In this document: piece after piece, positions 13,246-20,122 of the stretch
Position numbering within the stretch: position 1 is the first letter of the stretch
Layout: the number at the start of each line of letters is the position of its first letter
Source of the DNA: RGIG3159 sp045640565
Lineage (GTDB): Bacteria; Bacillota; Clostridia; Oscillospirales; Oscillospiraceae
Assembly: GCA_045640565.1 (NCBI GenBank)
Contig: JAZUFG010000088.1
Coordinates: 1 to 20,122 of the forward strand
Direction: 5' to 3'
Length of the DNA stretch: 20,122 bases
The notes under the pieces: generated by a model
Databases searched by the model: none
What the model saw: only the letters and a program-made list of their open reading frames with translations
Told to the model about the DNA's origin: nothing
Translations under genes and position numbers: made by a program

Positions 13246-15129
13246 ATGGGCTATCGGAATGTTGGAAAACATGTTGCTCCCTCTCGCTTTTCCGGCTTAT
13301 CCCGGAATTCCGCAAATCGCAATAAAGCAAATGTCAAAAGGAATCTTAGCGAACAGTTAGGAAATGTCCTTTGTGGGTTTCTCTTACTGATTATCCTAGG
13401 CATTCTCCCCATGTTCTTTGTTTTCTTGAACAATGCAGATGATCTTACTCTTTCCTCTATCCGCTCTCCTATTATTATTGCAATCGCCGTCTATTTGGTG
13501 ACTTATGTCATTGCACTCCTGCTGAGCAAACGAGCCGCTTTCTCGGCCATTTCCGCTGCATTGATAGGCTATTTCCTCACAAATTTCAGTTCATTTTCCA
13601 AACTGACAGAGAAAATTGTGGAGGGGAAGGGCGCCACTATTCTTGCTATTGTTATTGGAGCAGTCATTGTTTTTCTTCTCGTCTGTCTTTTCCGCCGCAT
13701 TGACAAGGCTTGTGATATTCTCAGCACCTTTGTCCCGGTTCTGTCGCTTATCCTTTTCCTTGTCTTGGCTTTTAATGCATTTAAGGAGCGTGAAGTCATT
13801 CGCAAGAATTTCACCACTCCAAAAGCACAGATGCAGGAAGAAGAGACTATGCCCCCGCAGAAAGAAACACCATTGCCTGAGCCGGAAGCAAAACCTGAAC
13901 CAGAACCGAAGCCTATCCCCGAACCAGAACCGGAGCCGGAACCCGAGCCCGAACCGGAAGTAGATCCGAAGGCCTATGTTGCCCCTATTATCAGTCCGGA
14001 TTCTGGTGTGCCTAATCTCTACTTTCTCGTAGTTGATGAAATGGGGGGATTTGATACTATCGAAAAATATTACGGTTACGATTTCACAGAGTTCAAAGAT
14101 TTCCTTTCTTCCCGGAATGTGAATTGGTCCGGTTCCAGTCATGTTTTTGATGACGATACTGATCGGTGCATCACCGATTTGCTCTATTATTCGAACGCCG
14201 CCGGAACAAACTGGAAACGAACTTCCCTAAAAAATGCGCCTCTTCGTTTTTGTTTGGAGGAAGCCGGTTACTCTCTTTATAACCTTTCCACCAGCGACCA
14301 CATTATGAAATTTGTCCCAGATCTTTCTGACGCTATCAAGGCAGAGTATGTGCAAGTGACAGAAGATGGACTGACTGTGGACGATATTGCACAGCAAAAT
14401 TCCATACTCCAAGTTCTTGACCTTCTGAGGAAAGAGCCCGAATTCACAGCCTCCGAAACACTCCTTACTACTGAGGAAATCCGGAATACTGAGGAATATT
14501 CCCAATTGGAGGGCTATTACCGCAGTCTTATGGATGATATTCTTGAAGTCTTGGATTACTATGAAGCCGGAGATAATTTCACCCCGAATTCTGGAATAGC
14601 AAGCCTCTCCTATATCAAGACAACCCATGTTCCGTTTCTGTTCCGTGAAGATGGCACCCCGATAACAGACTTGGAACTCTACAAAGATTGGAAGAATAAA
14701 GATGTCTACATGGGCTGCTATAAGTTCTCGCTGTCTCATTTGGAACGGATCATTGAAACTGTCACCACTGCAGATCCGGATTCCATAATCCTTGTTCTTG
14801 CTGATCATGGTGTCCGGAATCACCAGAACTGTGTCCGCAAGATGGAATTTACGCTGGAAAAAGAGGAAGAAAGAAACACCATCTCCTTACTCTACTACCG
14901 TGGACTTCCAATAAATATTGAAGGTCTGGATGAAACCGATCTCATCCGTGTTGTTCTGAATCTCTTGGGGCAGGAAATCCCGCTGCAAAGTGAAGAACTT
15001 GATATGCAGACTGTTCTTGGTGATCTATACAATGAGTATTCCACACGGACAGGAGTATTTTCCGGAAGGCCGAAGCTCATAGAATGGGAAACTGACCGTA
15101 CATATGACTGGAGATTCGGTCCAGCTTAA
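13246..15129 (+). CDS. Membrane sulfatase-like phosphotransferase, copy 2, with Glu-Pro repeat linker
   Basis: A 627-residue paralogue of the first gene of the island. A basic N-terminus is followed by about five transmembrane helices (roughly 39-61, 75-94, 97-112, 131-149, 161-178). A long Pro/Glu hinge follows (about 204-240) with an uninterrupted EP run, then the catalytic domain from about 256. That domain has 'NLYFLVVDEM' with Asp264/Glu265, a probable nucleophile Thr305 in 'FDDDTDRC', 'KTTHVPFLF' with His461, and 'VLADHGVRNH' with Asp520/His521. Shared features with copy 1 include 'EKYYG/D', the spacing of metal ligands and the late 'NIEGL' segment. The hinge would hold the active domain away from the membrane, as if reaching into the cell wall; that is inference. 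AGAGG precedes the ATG, 27 bp after the acyltransferase stop. It ends at a strong terminator. Confidence 0.87.
   Translation: MGYRNVGKHVAPSRFSGLSRNSANRNKANVKRNLSEQLGNVLCGFLLLIILGILPMFFVFLNNADDLTLSSIRSPIIIAIAVYLVTYVIALLLSKRAAFSAISAALIGYFLTNFSSFSKLTEKIVEGKGATILAIVIGAVIVFLLVCLFRRIDKACDILSTFVPVLSLILFLVLAFNAFKEREVIRKNFTTPKAQMQEEETMPPQKETPLPEPEAKPEPEPKPIPEPEPEPEPEPEPEVDPKAYVAPIISPDSGVPNLYFLVVDEMGGFDTIEKYYGYDFTEFKDFLSSRNVNWSGSSHVFDDDTDRCITDLLYYSNAAGTNWKRTSLKNAPLRFCLEEAGYSLYNLSTSDHIMKFVPDLSDAIKAEYVQVTEDGLTVDDIAQQNSILQVLDLLRKEPEFTASETLLTTEEIRNTEEYSQLEGYYRSLMDDILEVLDYYEAGDNFTPNSGIASLSYIKTTHVPFLFREDGTPITDLELYKDWKNKDVYMGCYKFSLSHLERIIETVTTADPDSIILVLADHGVRNHQNCVRKMEFTLEKEEERNTISLLYYRGLPINIEGLDETDLIRVVLNLLGQEIPLQSEELDMQTVLGDLYNEYSTRTGVFSGRPKLIEWETDRTYDWRFGPA
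13870..13965 (+). repeat. In-frame Glu-Pro repeat tract
   Basis: Repeated GARCCN hexamers encode alternating Glu and Pro with a few Lys inside the copy-2 phosphotransferase gene. Such tracts form stiff, extended linkers and can change length by slippage. A similar tract is present in the lipoprotein gene at about 19621-19690 on the other strand. Confidence 0.8.
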
Positions 15130-15166
15130 AAGAATCGCCGTAGGATTTTCTACGGCGATTCTTTTT
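15129..15166. terminator. Strong Rho-independent terminator ending the surface-polymer island
   Basis: A perfect 15-bp stem (15129-15143 with 15150-15164), a 6-nt loop and a TTTTT run (15162-15166). The matching A-run on the left means it can also serve the convergent minus-strand operon ending at 15181. It begins on the last base of the preceding stop codon. Confidence 0.92.
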
Positions 15167-15180
15167 ATGAAAGATTTCTT

Positions 15181-16278
15181 TTACTGGTATTGAAAGTCGT
15201 AGAGCTCATAGTTCTCGCCGCTGACTTTCATAATCAAGCGACAAATGCCTTCTGCATAATCAATGGGCTTTCCTTCATAGCTGCAAGATGCGCTATAGGG
15301 CACATCCACACTCACAAAATTGGAGGACCAGCGGAGAGGCGTCCCGATTTTTGAAATCTCCACCTGCTGCTCTTCATAGCAGGGATTCCAGGAGACCCCG
15401 TCATAGCTTTCCATCAAGGTCTGATAGGCCGGGCCGTAGGGGAAAAGATAACTCAGGCAGTTGGCCAGATTTCCTTCCGTATTCTCCGAGCCGGACATAT
15501 AATAAGCCAGCACCGAGCGGACAAATTCTTCGCCCTTTTGAGCTGCCGCAAGGGCAGCCTCCGAGCGATCTACGGGAACGCGGGTACCGTCCTGTTCCGA
15601 ATAGAGGGTTTCCGTTCCCTCCTCTGTCCGGATCTCCGGCTCCAGAAGGAATCCGGAAAGGGAATAATGGCAGATCGCCAGTGGGTCCTCCAGCAGGGAT
15701 TCATAGCCCTCCAAGGGTGAGAGTATTTCCTTTTCCCGAATGGCTTCCTCTCCCAGGGGACGCCCGTTGCAGGTCACAAGGTCGCAGGAAAGGACCTCAA
15801 AATCCACCCGGATGCGCTCTTCCGCAAGGAATTCCGGCTGAAGGGCTTCCCAATCCTCCCCTTCTTTCCGGAGGCGAATACGGGCGAAATCCTCCCCCTC
15901 GGATGTGCGGAGAAGATATACCGGCGCAGCTTCGGACCAGCTTTCGTCCTTATAGCAAATTGCGCTTTTCAGAGTCTTTTCAAAATAGTCCCGAAGCTTA
16001 TCCGGATCATCCGGGCTTTTCGGATCCTCCCTGATCCAGAATTCCCGCCATTCCTCCGGACTCGCCTCCGAAAGGAAGGTCTCCAACGCTCGCTGGGGGG
16101 CTTCTTTTTTCATCTCGGCGGCGATTTGCTGCCGCTCCTTCTCCGCCTTTTCCGCATCCGTTCTCTTCTGAAAGCGGGCCATAGCAAACCAAAGGACAGC
16201 AAGAGCCAGCAGGAAAACGAGAGCCAAAATCAGCACAAAAATGCCGTATGCCCGGCGGAAAGATTTCTTTTTCTTCAT
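15181..16278 (-). CDS. Membrane-anchored extracytoplasmic protein of unknown function
   Basis: A 365-residue protein that I do not recognise. A basic N-terminus and one strong transmembrane helix (about 11-33) are followed by a Lys/Glu-rich helical stalk to about 70. The acidic, strand-rich remainder is probably exported. The region around 'ALETFLSEASPEEWREFW' and the later 'FVRSVLAYYMSG' and 'GENYELYDFQYQ' could each belong to NTF2-like folds, which often occur in such anchored proteins; this is a guess from secondary-structure pattern. It starts in an ATGA overlap with the phosphodiester glycosidase gene (16275-16278), with GGAGG ahead of it, and is the last of four genes in the operon. Tight coupling suggests that it works with the glycosidase at the cell surface. 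Confidence 0.8.
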   Translation of the reverse strand: MKKKKSFRRAYGIFVLILALVFLLALAVLWFAMARFQKRTDAEKAEKERQQIAAEMKKEAPQRALETFLSEASPEEWREFWIREDPKSPDDPDKLRDYFEKTLKSAICYKDESWSEAAPVYLLRTSEGEDFARIRLRKEGEDWEALQPEFLAEERIRVDFEVLSCDLVTCNGRPLGEEAIREKEILSPLEGYESLLEDPLAICHYSLSGFLLEPEIRTEEGTETLYSEQDGTRVPVDRSEAALAAAQKGEEFVRSVLAYYMSGSENTEGNLANCLSYLFPYGPAYQTLMESYDGVSWNPCYEEQQVEISKIGTPLRWSSNFVSVDVPYSASCSYEGKPIDYAEGICRLIMKVSGENYELYDFQYQ

Positions 16279-17342
16279 TTCTCTTCCTCCGGCAATACCA
16301 AAATGCAGGTGGCAAGCTGCCGCATGCCCACGATATTGGAGCCGCGGGTGATCTGCTCGCCTTCATAATACATGATTGAGGAGGAGCCGCCGTCCAGCAT
16401 GCCGGCATTGACCGCCCCGTATTTCTCCATTTCCTCTGCCAGATCATCATAGCTGGCTCCCAGACTTCCGGGATGCCTTCCTTCTATGACCAAAAGGAGA
16501 ACAGTCCCGTCCGCCCGCTGGCCCAGAGCCGTCCGGGGATTCACGCCGCCGCCCAGATTCTCATAACGGCGGCCATCCTGAATCAAGGTCCTTCCCATGG
16601 TAAAGCTGACACCGGAGCACACTCCCAGCTTCAGAATCTCTTCTCCCGTTCCGGAGCCCACATGGAGGATCCCCTCTTCATCAAAGCCCAGATAGTTCTG
16701 ATAGGAGGTCTCCTCGCTGCCGCAGACGATTTCCCCGTCCCGGATAACGATCCCATCCGCCATACCGCCCAGACCAAAGCCGCCGGGGTCGTCAAAGCCT
16801 CCCGCATTGGTCCCGCCCACAGCGTCGTATTTTTCCAGAAATTCATAGAGAAACAGGCCCTCTTTATCATAGCCATATTCATCCAAGGTGCCCACAATGA
16901 CCTGCTTGGGATCGGAAACCAGCATCATTTTTCCCTTATAGCTCTTGCCCCGGATCTCATCAATGGCAATACCGTGGGAATCAAATACTCTGTCCGTCTC
17001 CTCTTTTGGCAGAGTATTTTCCAAAGAAGGAGTCTCTTCTTTTTTGGGAAGTTCCGCCCCGGGGGCGTAAGGAAGCTCCCGGAAGGGCTCTGCCTCTGCC
17101 TCTTCGGGGTGCAGGATGCCCTCGTAGACATCTTCACGGAGGAAAATTCGGGGGACAAATTTCAGAGCCGAGCTCTCTTCACAGGAAAGGGTGAAAATCC
17201 TCCGAGCCTCCGTTGAGGGCCCCATGAGAAGAACGCCCACAGCCCCCACCACAGCAAGGGAGAAAAGCAGAACTGCCGTGACGAGAAGCAGGAGAATTCT
17301 TGCAAAGATTTTCCCGATTCCGGGATGGTTTTTTCCCTTCAT
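16275..17342 (-). CDS. Phosphodiester glycosidase (NAGPA-domain) with N-terminal membrane anchor
   Basis: A 355-residue protein with one N-terminal transmembrane helix (about 15-40), an acidic linker, and a NAGPA-type domain from about 125 to the end. Family marks are 'GGTNAGGFDDPGG' (176-188), 'GGGVNPRTALGQ' (264-275), 'VIEGRHPGS' (285-293) and 'AGMLDGGSSSIM' (313-324). The eukaryotic founding enzyme removes GlcNAc from GlcNAc-1-phosphodiesters. Bacterial members are secreted or anchored and are thought to act on sugar-phosphodiesters of envelope glycans. AAAGGAT lies six bases before the ATG, 18 bp downstream of the second LRR gene. Being next to a locus that should build polyol-phosphate polymer, it may trim or remodel that polymer, though it is on the opposite strand under a different promoter. 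Confidence 0.88.
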   Translation of the reverse strand: MKGKNHPGIGKIFARILLLLVTAVLLFSLAVVGAVGVLLMGPSTEARRIFTLSCEESSALKFVPRIFLREDVYEGILHPEEAEAEPFRELPYAPGAELPKKEETPSLENTLPKEETDRVFDSHGIAIDEIRGKSYKGKMMLVSDPKQVIVGTLDEYGYDKEGLFLYEFLEKYDAVGGTNAGGFDDPGGFGLGGMADGIVIRDGEIVCGSEETSYQNYLGFDEEGILHVGSGTGEEILKLGVCSGVSFTMGRTLIQDGRRYENLGGGVNPRTALGQRADGTVLLLVIEGRHPGSLGASYDDLAEEMEKYGAVNAGMLDGGSSSIMYYEGEQITRGSNIVGMRQLATCILVLPEEEK

Positions 17343-17360
17343 GTTTTATCCTTTCAGGGT

Positions 17361-18599
17361 TCAATCAAAGATGGCATTATAACGCCCGGTATCGAACATT
17401 TCGACCAAAGCCAGGTATTTGGGATTGTCATCCCGCCAGCCGCCGGTGGAGCTTTCATCCTCCATGGCGTGGATCTCACAGGTGGGAACGATATTCTCCA
17501 TGAGACCCTGCCGAGCCTCATAGGTCAGCTCGCAGTGGTTTGCCCAGAGACGCTCCAGGTTCTTCAGCCCATAGAGATACTCATAATCGTTGGCATGGGG
17601 CATATAGCTGATGTTCAGATCCCGCAGATCACTGAGATGACTGAGGGGTTCCAGCGTGTTGACACTGAAATTCAAAAAGACTTCCAGATAGGTCAGGTGA
17701 GACAGCTTCCCGATTTCCGTCATATCGGTGAACGGGCAGTCCGCAAGAATCAGGAGCCGCAGCTCCGGAAGGTCAGAAAGGAAAGAGATATCCTCCAGCT
17801 GCATATGACCCAGGTCCAAGGCCCGCAGATCCCGGCAGTAACGAAGGACCTGCACATCTTCCGAGATCAGGGTCGGCTTCAGATCCCCTTCCCCTGCCAT
17901 GGCGGAAAAGACCAAACCGTCCGTCCGGAGGGAGTAGGCACCGCCGCCCATATAGACCCGCCAGACCACCTCCATTTCCGGATGGGCATCCCGCAGGACT
18001 GCCATCTCTTCATCGGAAAAACCGCAGTCGCACATCACAAGCTTTTGAAGGTTCGGCATGTGCGCCAGGAGCTCCTCCAAAAGATCCAGCCGGATCCCCT
18101 GATAACCGGACAGGTCCAGCTCCTTTACGGCACTGTTAATAAAGCGTTCTTCCTCTCCCAATCCCAGCTCTTTCGCAGAATAGCGGAAGGAAAATTTGAG
18201 CTCCGGAAAGGCCTCGGAAATGGCTTCCGTTTGGGCAAAGGTCATGGGCTTCCCTAAGAGTTTTACACTCATTCCCGCAGGGAGCTGCGCAAGGTCTGCA
18301 AGCTCCCCCGGAGCAGTCAGATTCAAATGGCTCAGGTCCACACTCCAGGCAGACGGCAGAACGCTTTCCCCGCAAACTGTTATACTCCTTTTCGGAACTG
18401 CCGGGACTTCCAAGGTCTCCTCGGGAGCTTCCAAGCTTTCCTCAGGAGCTTCCGGGAAGATTTCTTCCGGGGCTTCTTCTTTCTCCGGAAGCTTCGGCTC
18501 CCGAGCCGCTCCGAAAAGCGGCTGACTGCAAAAGGCAAAGGAAAGGGCCAAAGCCACTGTCAAAAGGCAGCCTATCAGGGTTATGATTTTCTTCTTCAT
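17361..18599 (-). CDS. Exported leucine-rich-repeat protein, tandem copy 2
   Basis: A 412-residue exported protein. The N-terminal hydrophobic stretch (about 4-24) is a signal peptide or anchor. Its cysteine sits in 'FAFCSQ', which does not fit a normal lipobox, unlike its neighbour. A Glu/Pro-rich linker follows (about 35-68), then leucine-rich repeats from about 150 to 370, seen in 'LQKLVMCDCGFSDEE', 'LRALDLGHMQLEDISFL', 'LRLLILADC' and 'LTYLEVFLNF'. The protein ends with a conserved tail including 'ESSTGGWRD'. It is clearly homologous to the gene upstream over its whole length. The ATG is preceded by AAGGAGG, which overlaps the upstream stop. LRR proteins of this kind are surface proteins of unknown binding partner; protein-protein or glycan contact at the envelope is inferred. 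Confidence 0.85.
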   Translation of the reverse strand: MKKKIITLIGCLLTVALALSFAFCSQPLFGAAREPKLPEKEEAPEEIFPEAPEESLEAPEETLEVPAVPKRSITVCGESVLPSAWSVDLSHLNLTAPGELADLAQLPAGMSVKLLGKPMTFAQTEAISEAFPELKFSFRYSAKELGLGEEERFINSAVKELDLSGYQGIRLDLLEELLAHMPNLQKLVMCDCGFSDEEMAVLRDAHPEMEVVWRVYMGGGAYSLRTDGLVFSAMAGEGDLKPTLISEDVQVLRYCRDLRALDLGHMQLEDISFLSDLPELRLLILADCPFTDMTEIGKLSHLTYLEVFLNFSVNTLEPLSHLSDLRDLNISYMPHANDYEYLYGLKNLERLWANHCELTYEARQGLMENIVPTCEIHAMEDESSTGGWRDDNPKYLALVEMFDTGRYNAIFD

Positions 18600-18611
18600 G
18601 AGGCAGCCTCC

Positions 18612-19880
18612 TTAGGGAAGGAAAATATCGTCAATATAGTTTCCGCGGAACATATTGAACTGGGCCCAGTATATATCACTGCCGTCCCGCCAGCCTCCTC
18701 CGGTGGAGCTTTCGCTCTCCGAAATATGGACTTCGCAGGAAGAGGGCATATTCTCCTCCAGGCCCTGCCTCTCTTCCGGAGTAATCTGACATTGGTTGAT
18801 CCAAAGACGCTGCAGATTGGTCAGTCCGTAGAGATATTCATAATCCCGGGGAGCCCAGAGATAGCTTATATTCAGATCCCGCAGATTGCAGAGATGACTG
18901 AGGGGCTCCAGGGTCTGCACATTATAATTCATGAAAACTTCCAGATAGGTCAGTTGGGTCAGCTTGGCAAGGGGTGAGAGATCCCAGATCCGGTTATCTG
19001 CCAGGATCAGGACCTTCAGATTCGGCAGATCCTCCAGGAAGGAAATATCATAGAGCTGCATATGGCCCAGGTCTAAAGCCTGCAGATCCGTGCAATAGCG
19101 AAGGGGCTGCACTTCCCAATCCCCCATCTTGACATTGGGGTCCTCCCCCGTATAGAGGGTGGAAAAGGCAATATCATCCGTCCGCAGCGTATAAAAGCCT
19201 CCATGGAGATAAAGGCGCCAGACCAGTTTGATTTCCGGAATCGTATCCCGGAAGGCCGCCAGCTCCTCATTGGTCCTTCCGCAATCGCAGACGATCAGCT
19301 TTTGAAGGCGGGGGAAATATTGGAGCCAGGCCCGCAGTTCCTCAAAGTCCCCGATATATTTTCCGCTCAGGTCCAGCTCTTCATCGTAACCTGTAGCCTC
19401 CACTCCGTAGGGTGCGCAGCGGAAAAAGAAGGTCACTCTCGGAAAGGCCTTCATGATGGCATCCATTTCCTCCGGACTGCGTACAATGCCCGTCAGGTCC
19501 ACCTCCTGCAGAGCAGGAAGCTCTTCTATCCCCTTCAAATCCTCAGGACCGTGAACCCGGTCCGAGGGAAGATTCAAAAAAACGGTGTCCAGGGAATACT
19601 CCTTGCCCAGGACCTTTGCCATGGGTTCCGGCTCAGGCTCCGGTTCAGGTTCCGGGGCGGCCTTCTCTTCGGGAGGAAGTTCCGGCTCGGATTCCTGGAT
19701 CGGCTCTTCCTCGGGAACTTCCGCAGCTTCTTCGGCTTCCTCCTCTCCTTCAGAGGCAGGCATTTCTGCTTCTTCAGAGGACTCTCCTATCTTCCATATA
19801 GGCAGGAAGTTCTCATTCATCCGGCAGGCTGTCAGGAGGAGAAAGAGGCAGCAAACACCTGCAATCAAAATCTTTTTCAC
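18612..19880 (-). CDS. Leucine-rich-repeat lipoprotein, tandem copy 1, GTG start
   Basis: A 422-residue lipoprotein. The signal peptide ends in the lipobox 'LTAC', with Cys19 as the lipidated residue. An acidic, Pro/Glu-rich linker follows (about 32-88) with an EPEPEPEP run, then a leucine-rich-repeat domain. Matching segments with the downstream paralogue are 'LQKLIVCDCGRTNEE', 'LQALDLGHMQLYDISFL', 'LKVLILADNRIWDLSPL' and 'LTYLEVFMNYNVQTLEPL'. Both share the C-terminal 'ESSTGG...WRD' tail. The start is GTG at 19880 with AGGGGGAG about six bases ahead. It is the first gene of the four-gene operon and has its own promoter (19911-19939). The pair arose by tandem duplication, after which only this copy kept or gained a clear lipobox. 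Confidence 0.87.
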   Translation of the reverse strand: MKKILIAGVCCLFLLLTACRMNENFLPIWKIGESSEEAEMPASEGEEEAEEAAEVPEEEPIQESEPELPPEEKAAPEPEPEPEPEPMAKVLGKEYSLDTVFLNLPSDRVHGPEDLKGIEELPALQEVDLTGIVRSPEEMDAIMKAFPRVTFFFRCAPYGVEATGYDEELDLSGKYIGDFEELRAWLQYFPRLQKLIVCDCGRTNEELAAFRDTIPEIKLVWRLYLHGGFYTLRTDDIAFSTLYTGEDPNVKMGDWEVQPLRYCTDLQALDLGHMQLYDISFLEDLPNLKVLILADNRIWDLSPLAKLTQLTYLEVFMNYNVQTLEPLSHLCNLRDLNISYLWAPRDYEYLYGLTNLQRLWINQCQITPEERQGLEENMPSSCEVHISESESSTGGGWRDGSDIYWAQFNMFRGNYIDDIFLP

Positions 19881-19910
19881 ACTTTTCTCCCCCTCTCTTT
19901 TTCTTCTCCT

Positions 19911-19939
19911 ATTTTACAAAACTTTTCGGGAAATAACAA
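19911..19939 (-). promoter_or_regulatory. Promoter of the LRR/glycosidase envelope operon
   Basis: On the minus strand, TTGTTA (plus 19934-19939) and TAAAAT (plus 19911-19916) are separated by exactly 17 bp, in an AT-rich stretch 31 bp before the GTG start at 19880. The -10 matches consensus at five of six positions and the -35 at four of six. Confidence 0.6.
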
Positions 19940-19950
19940 GAAAAATTCAA

Positions 19951-20122
19951 GGGACGCAGTCCCGTAGGGATGGTTTTTGACAGTCACAACCTCCGGCTAA
20001 GCCGGAGGCTTGAATAAGCCCTAGAAGGGCTTATTACAGGCCACACCCCTAAAGGGGCTCCGAAAAGGTTCGCCACTCGCATTACTTCTTCGGGCTACCC
20101 CTAAAGGGGTGTCTTGTTTTGC
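19951..20122. repeat. Hairpin-dense non-coding block, possible IS200/IS605-type end
   Basis: No gene is seen from 19881 to the window end. Five short inverted repeats occur in 160 bp: GGGAC-GTCCC (19951-19963), CCTCCGGC-GCCGGAGG (19990-20008), a 10-bp stem AATAAGCCCT-AGGGCTTATT (20013-20035), CCCCT-AGGGG (20046-20057) and ACCCCT-AGGGGT (20097-20110). The last two share the direct repeat ACCCCTAAAGGGG. Strings of small hairpins like this are typical of IS200/IS605-family ends and their guide-like RNAs, but no transposase is in view, so the identity is tentative. Confidence 0.45.

Noticed and set aside
20013..20110. CRISPR array in the repeated hairpin block
   Set aside because: Only two copies of a 13-bp unit occur, with unrelated hairpins between; no regular repeat-spacer pattern.

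Overview
The window looks like a chromosomal segment of a Gram-positive anaerobe of the Clostridia, probably an Oscillospiraceae/Ruminococcaceae-type gut bacterium. This is inferred from the gene families (a DUF1667 redox pair, a DUF2207 membrane protein, an AbgB-like M20 peptidase, clostridial LRR lipoproteins and teichoic-acid-type enzymes), strong AGGAGG-type ribosome binding sites, and moderate GC. No species can be named from sequence alone.

Layout. (1) 1-983, plus strand: the C-terminal part of an NAD(P)/FAD-dependent oxidoreductase, overlapping by ATGA with a small DUF1667 cysteine protein. A hairpin at 1000-1034 separates it from the convergent operon. (2) 3869-1056, minus strand: a YfbR-like 5'-deoxynucleotidase, then a zinc-ribbon/TM/coiled-coil protein, then an M20D amidohydrolase, driven from an extended -10 promoter at about 3898-3906. 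(3) 4043-5746, plus strand: a DUF2207 membrane protein starting at a TTG. (4) 5805-15129, plus strand: a tightly packed seven-gene surface-polymer island that by eye is more AT-rich than its flanks. It encodes a membrane phosphotransferase of the LtaS/sulfatase-like superfamily, a YidC/Oxa1-TagF (glycerophosphotransferase) fusion, a small two-TM protein, a TagD (glycerol-3-phosphate cytidylyltransferase) fused to a degenerate Gfo/Idh/MocA domain, a class V aminotransferase, an acyltransferase-3 and a second sulfatase-like membrane phosphotransferase. A strong terminator follows at 15129-15166. (5) 19880-15181, minus strand: a four-gene envelope operon with two tandem paralogous LRR proteins, a NAGPA-type phosphodiester glycosidase and a membrane-anchored protein of unknown function, with a good promoter at 19911-19939. 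(6) 19951-20122: non-coding DNA dense in small hairpins, possibly the edge of an IS200/IS605-like element.

How the genes may work together (inference): the TagD domain would supply CDP-glycerol or a related activated polyol. The fused MocA domain and the aminotransferase may modify the polyol or another small precursor. The membrane-anchored TagF domain would transfer polyol-phosphate units onto a lipid-linked acceptor. The acyltransferase and the two extracytoplasmic phosphotransferases would decorate or extend the polymer outside the membrane. The most unusual items are the YidC-TagF fusion and the TagD-MocA fusion, whose MocA part lacks the usual catalytic Lys and His.
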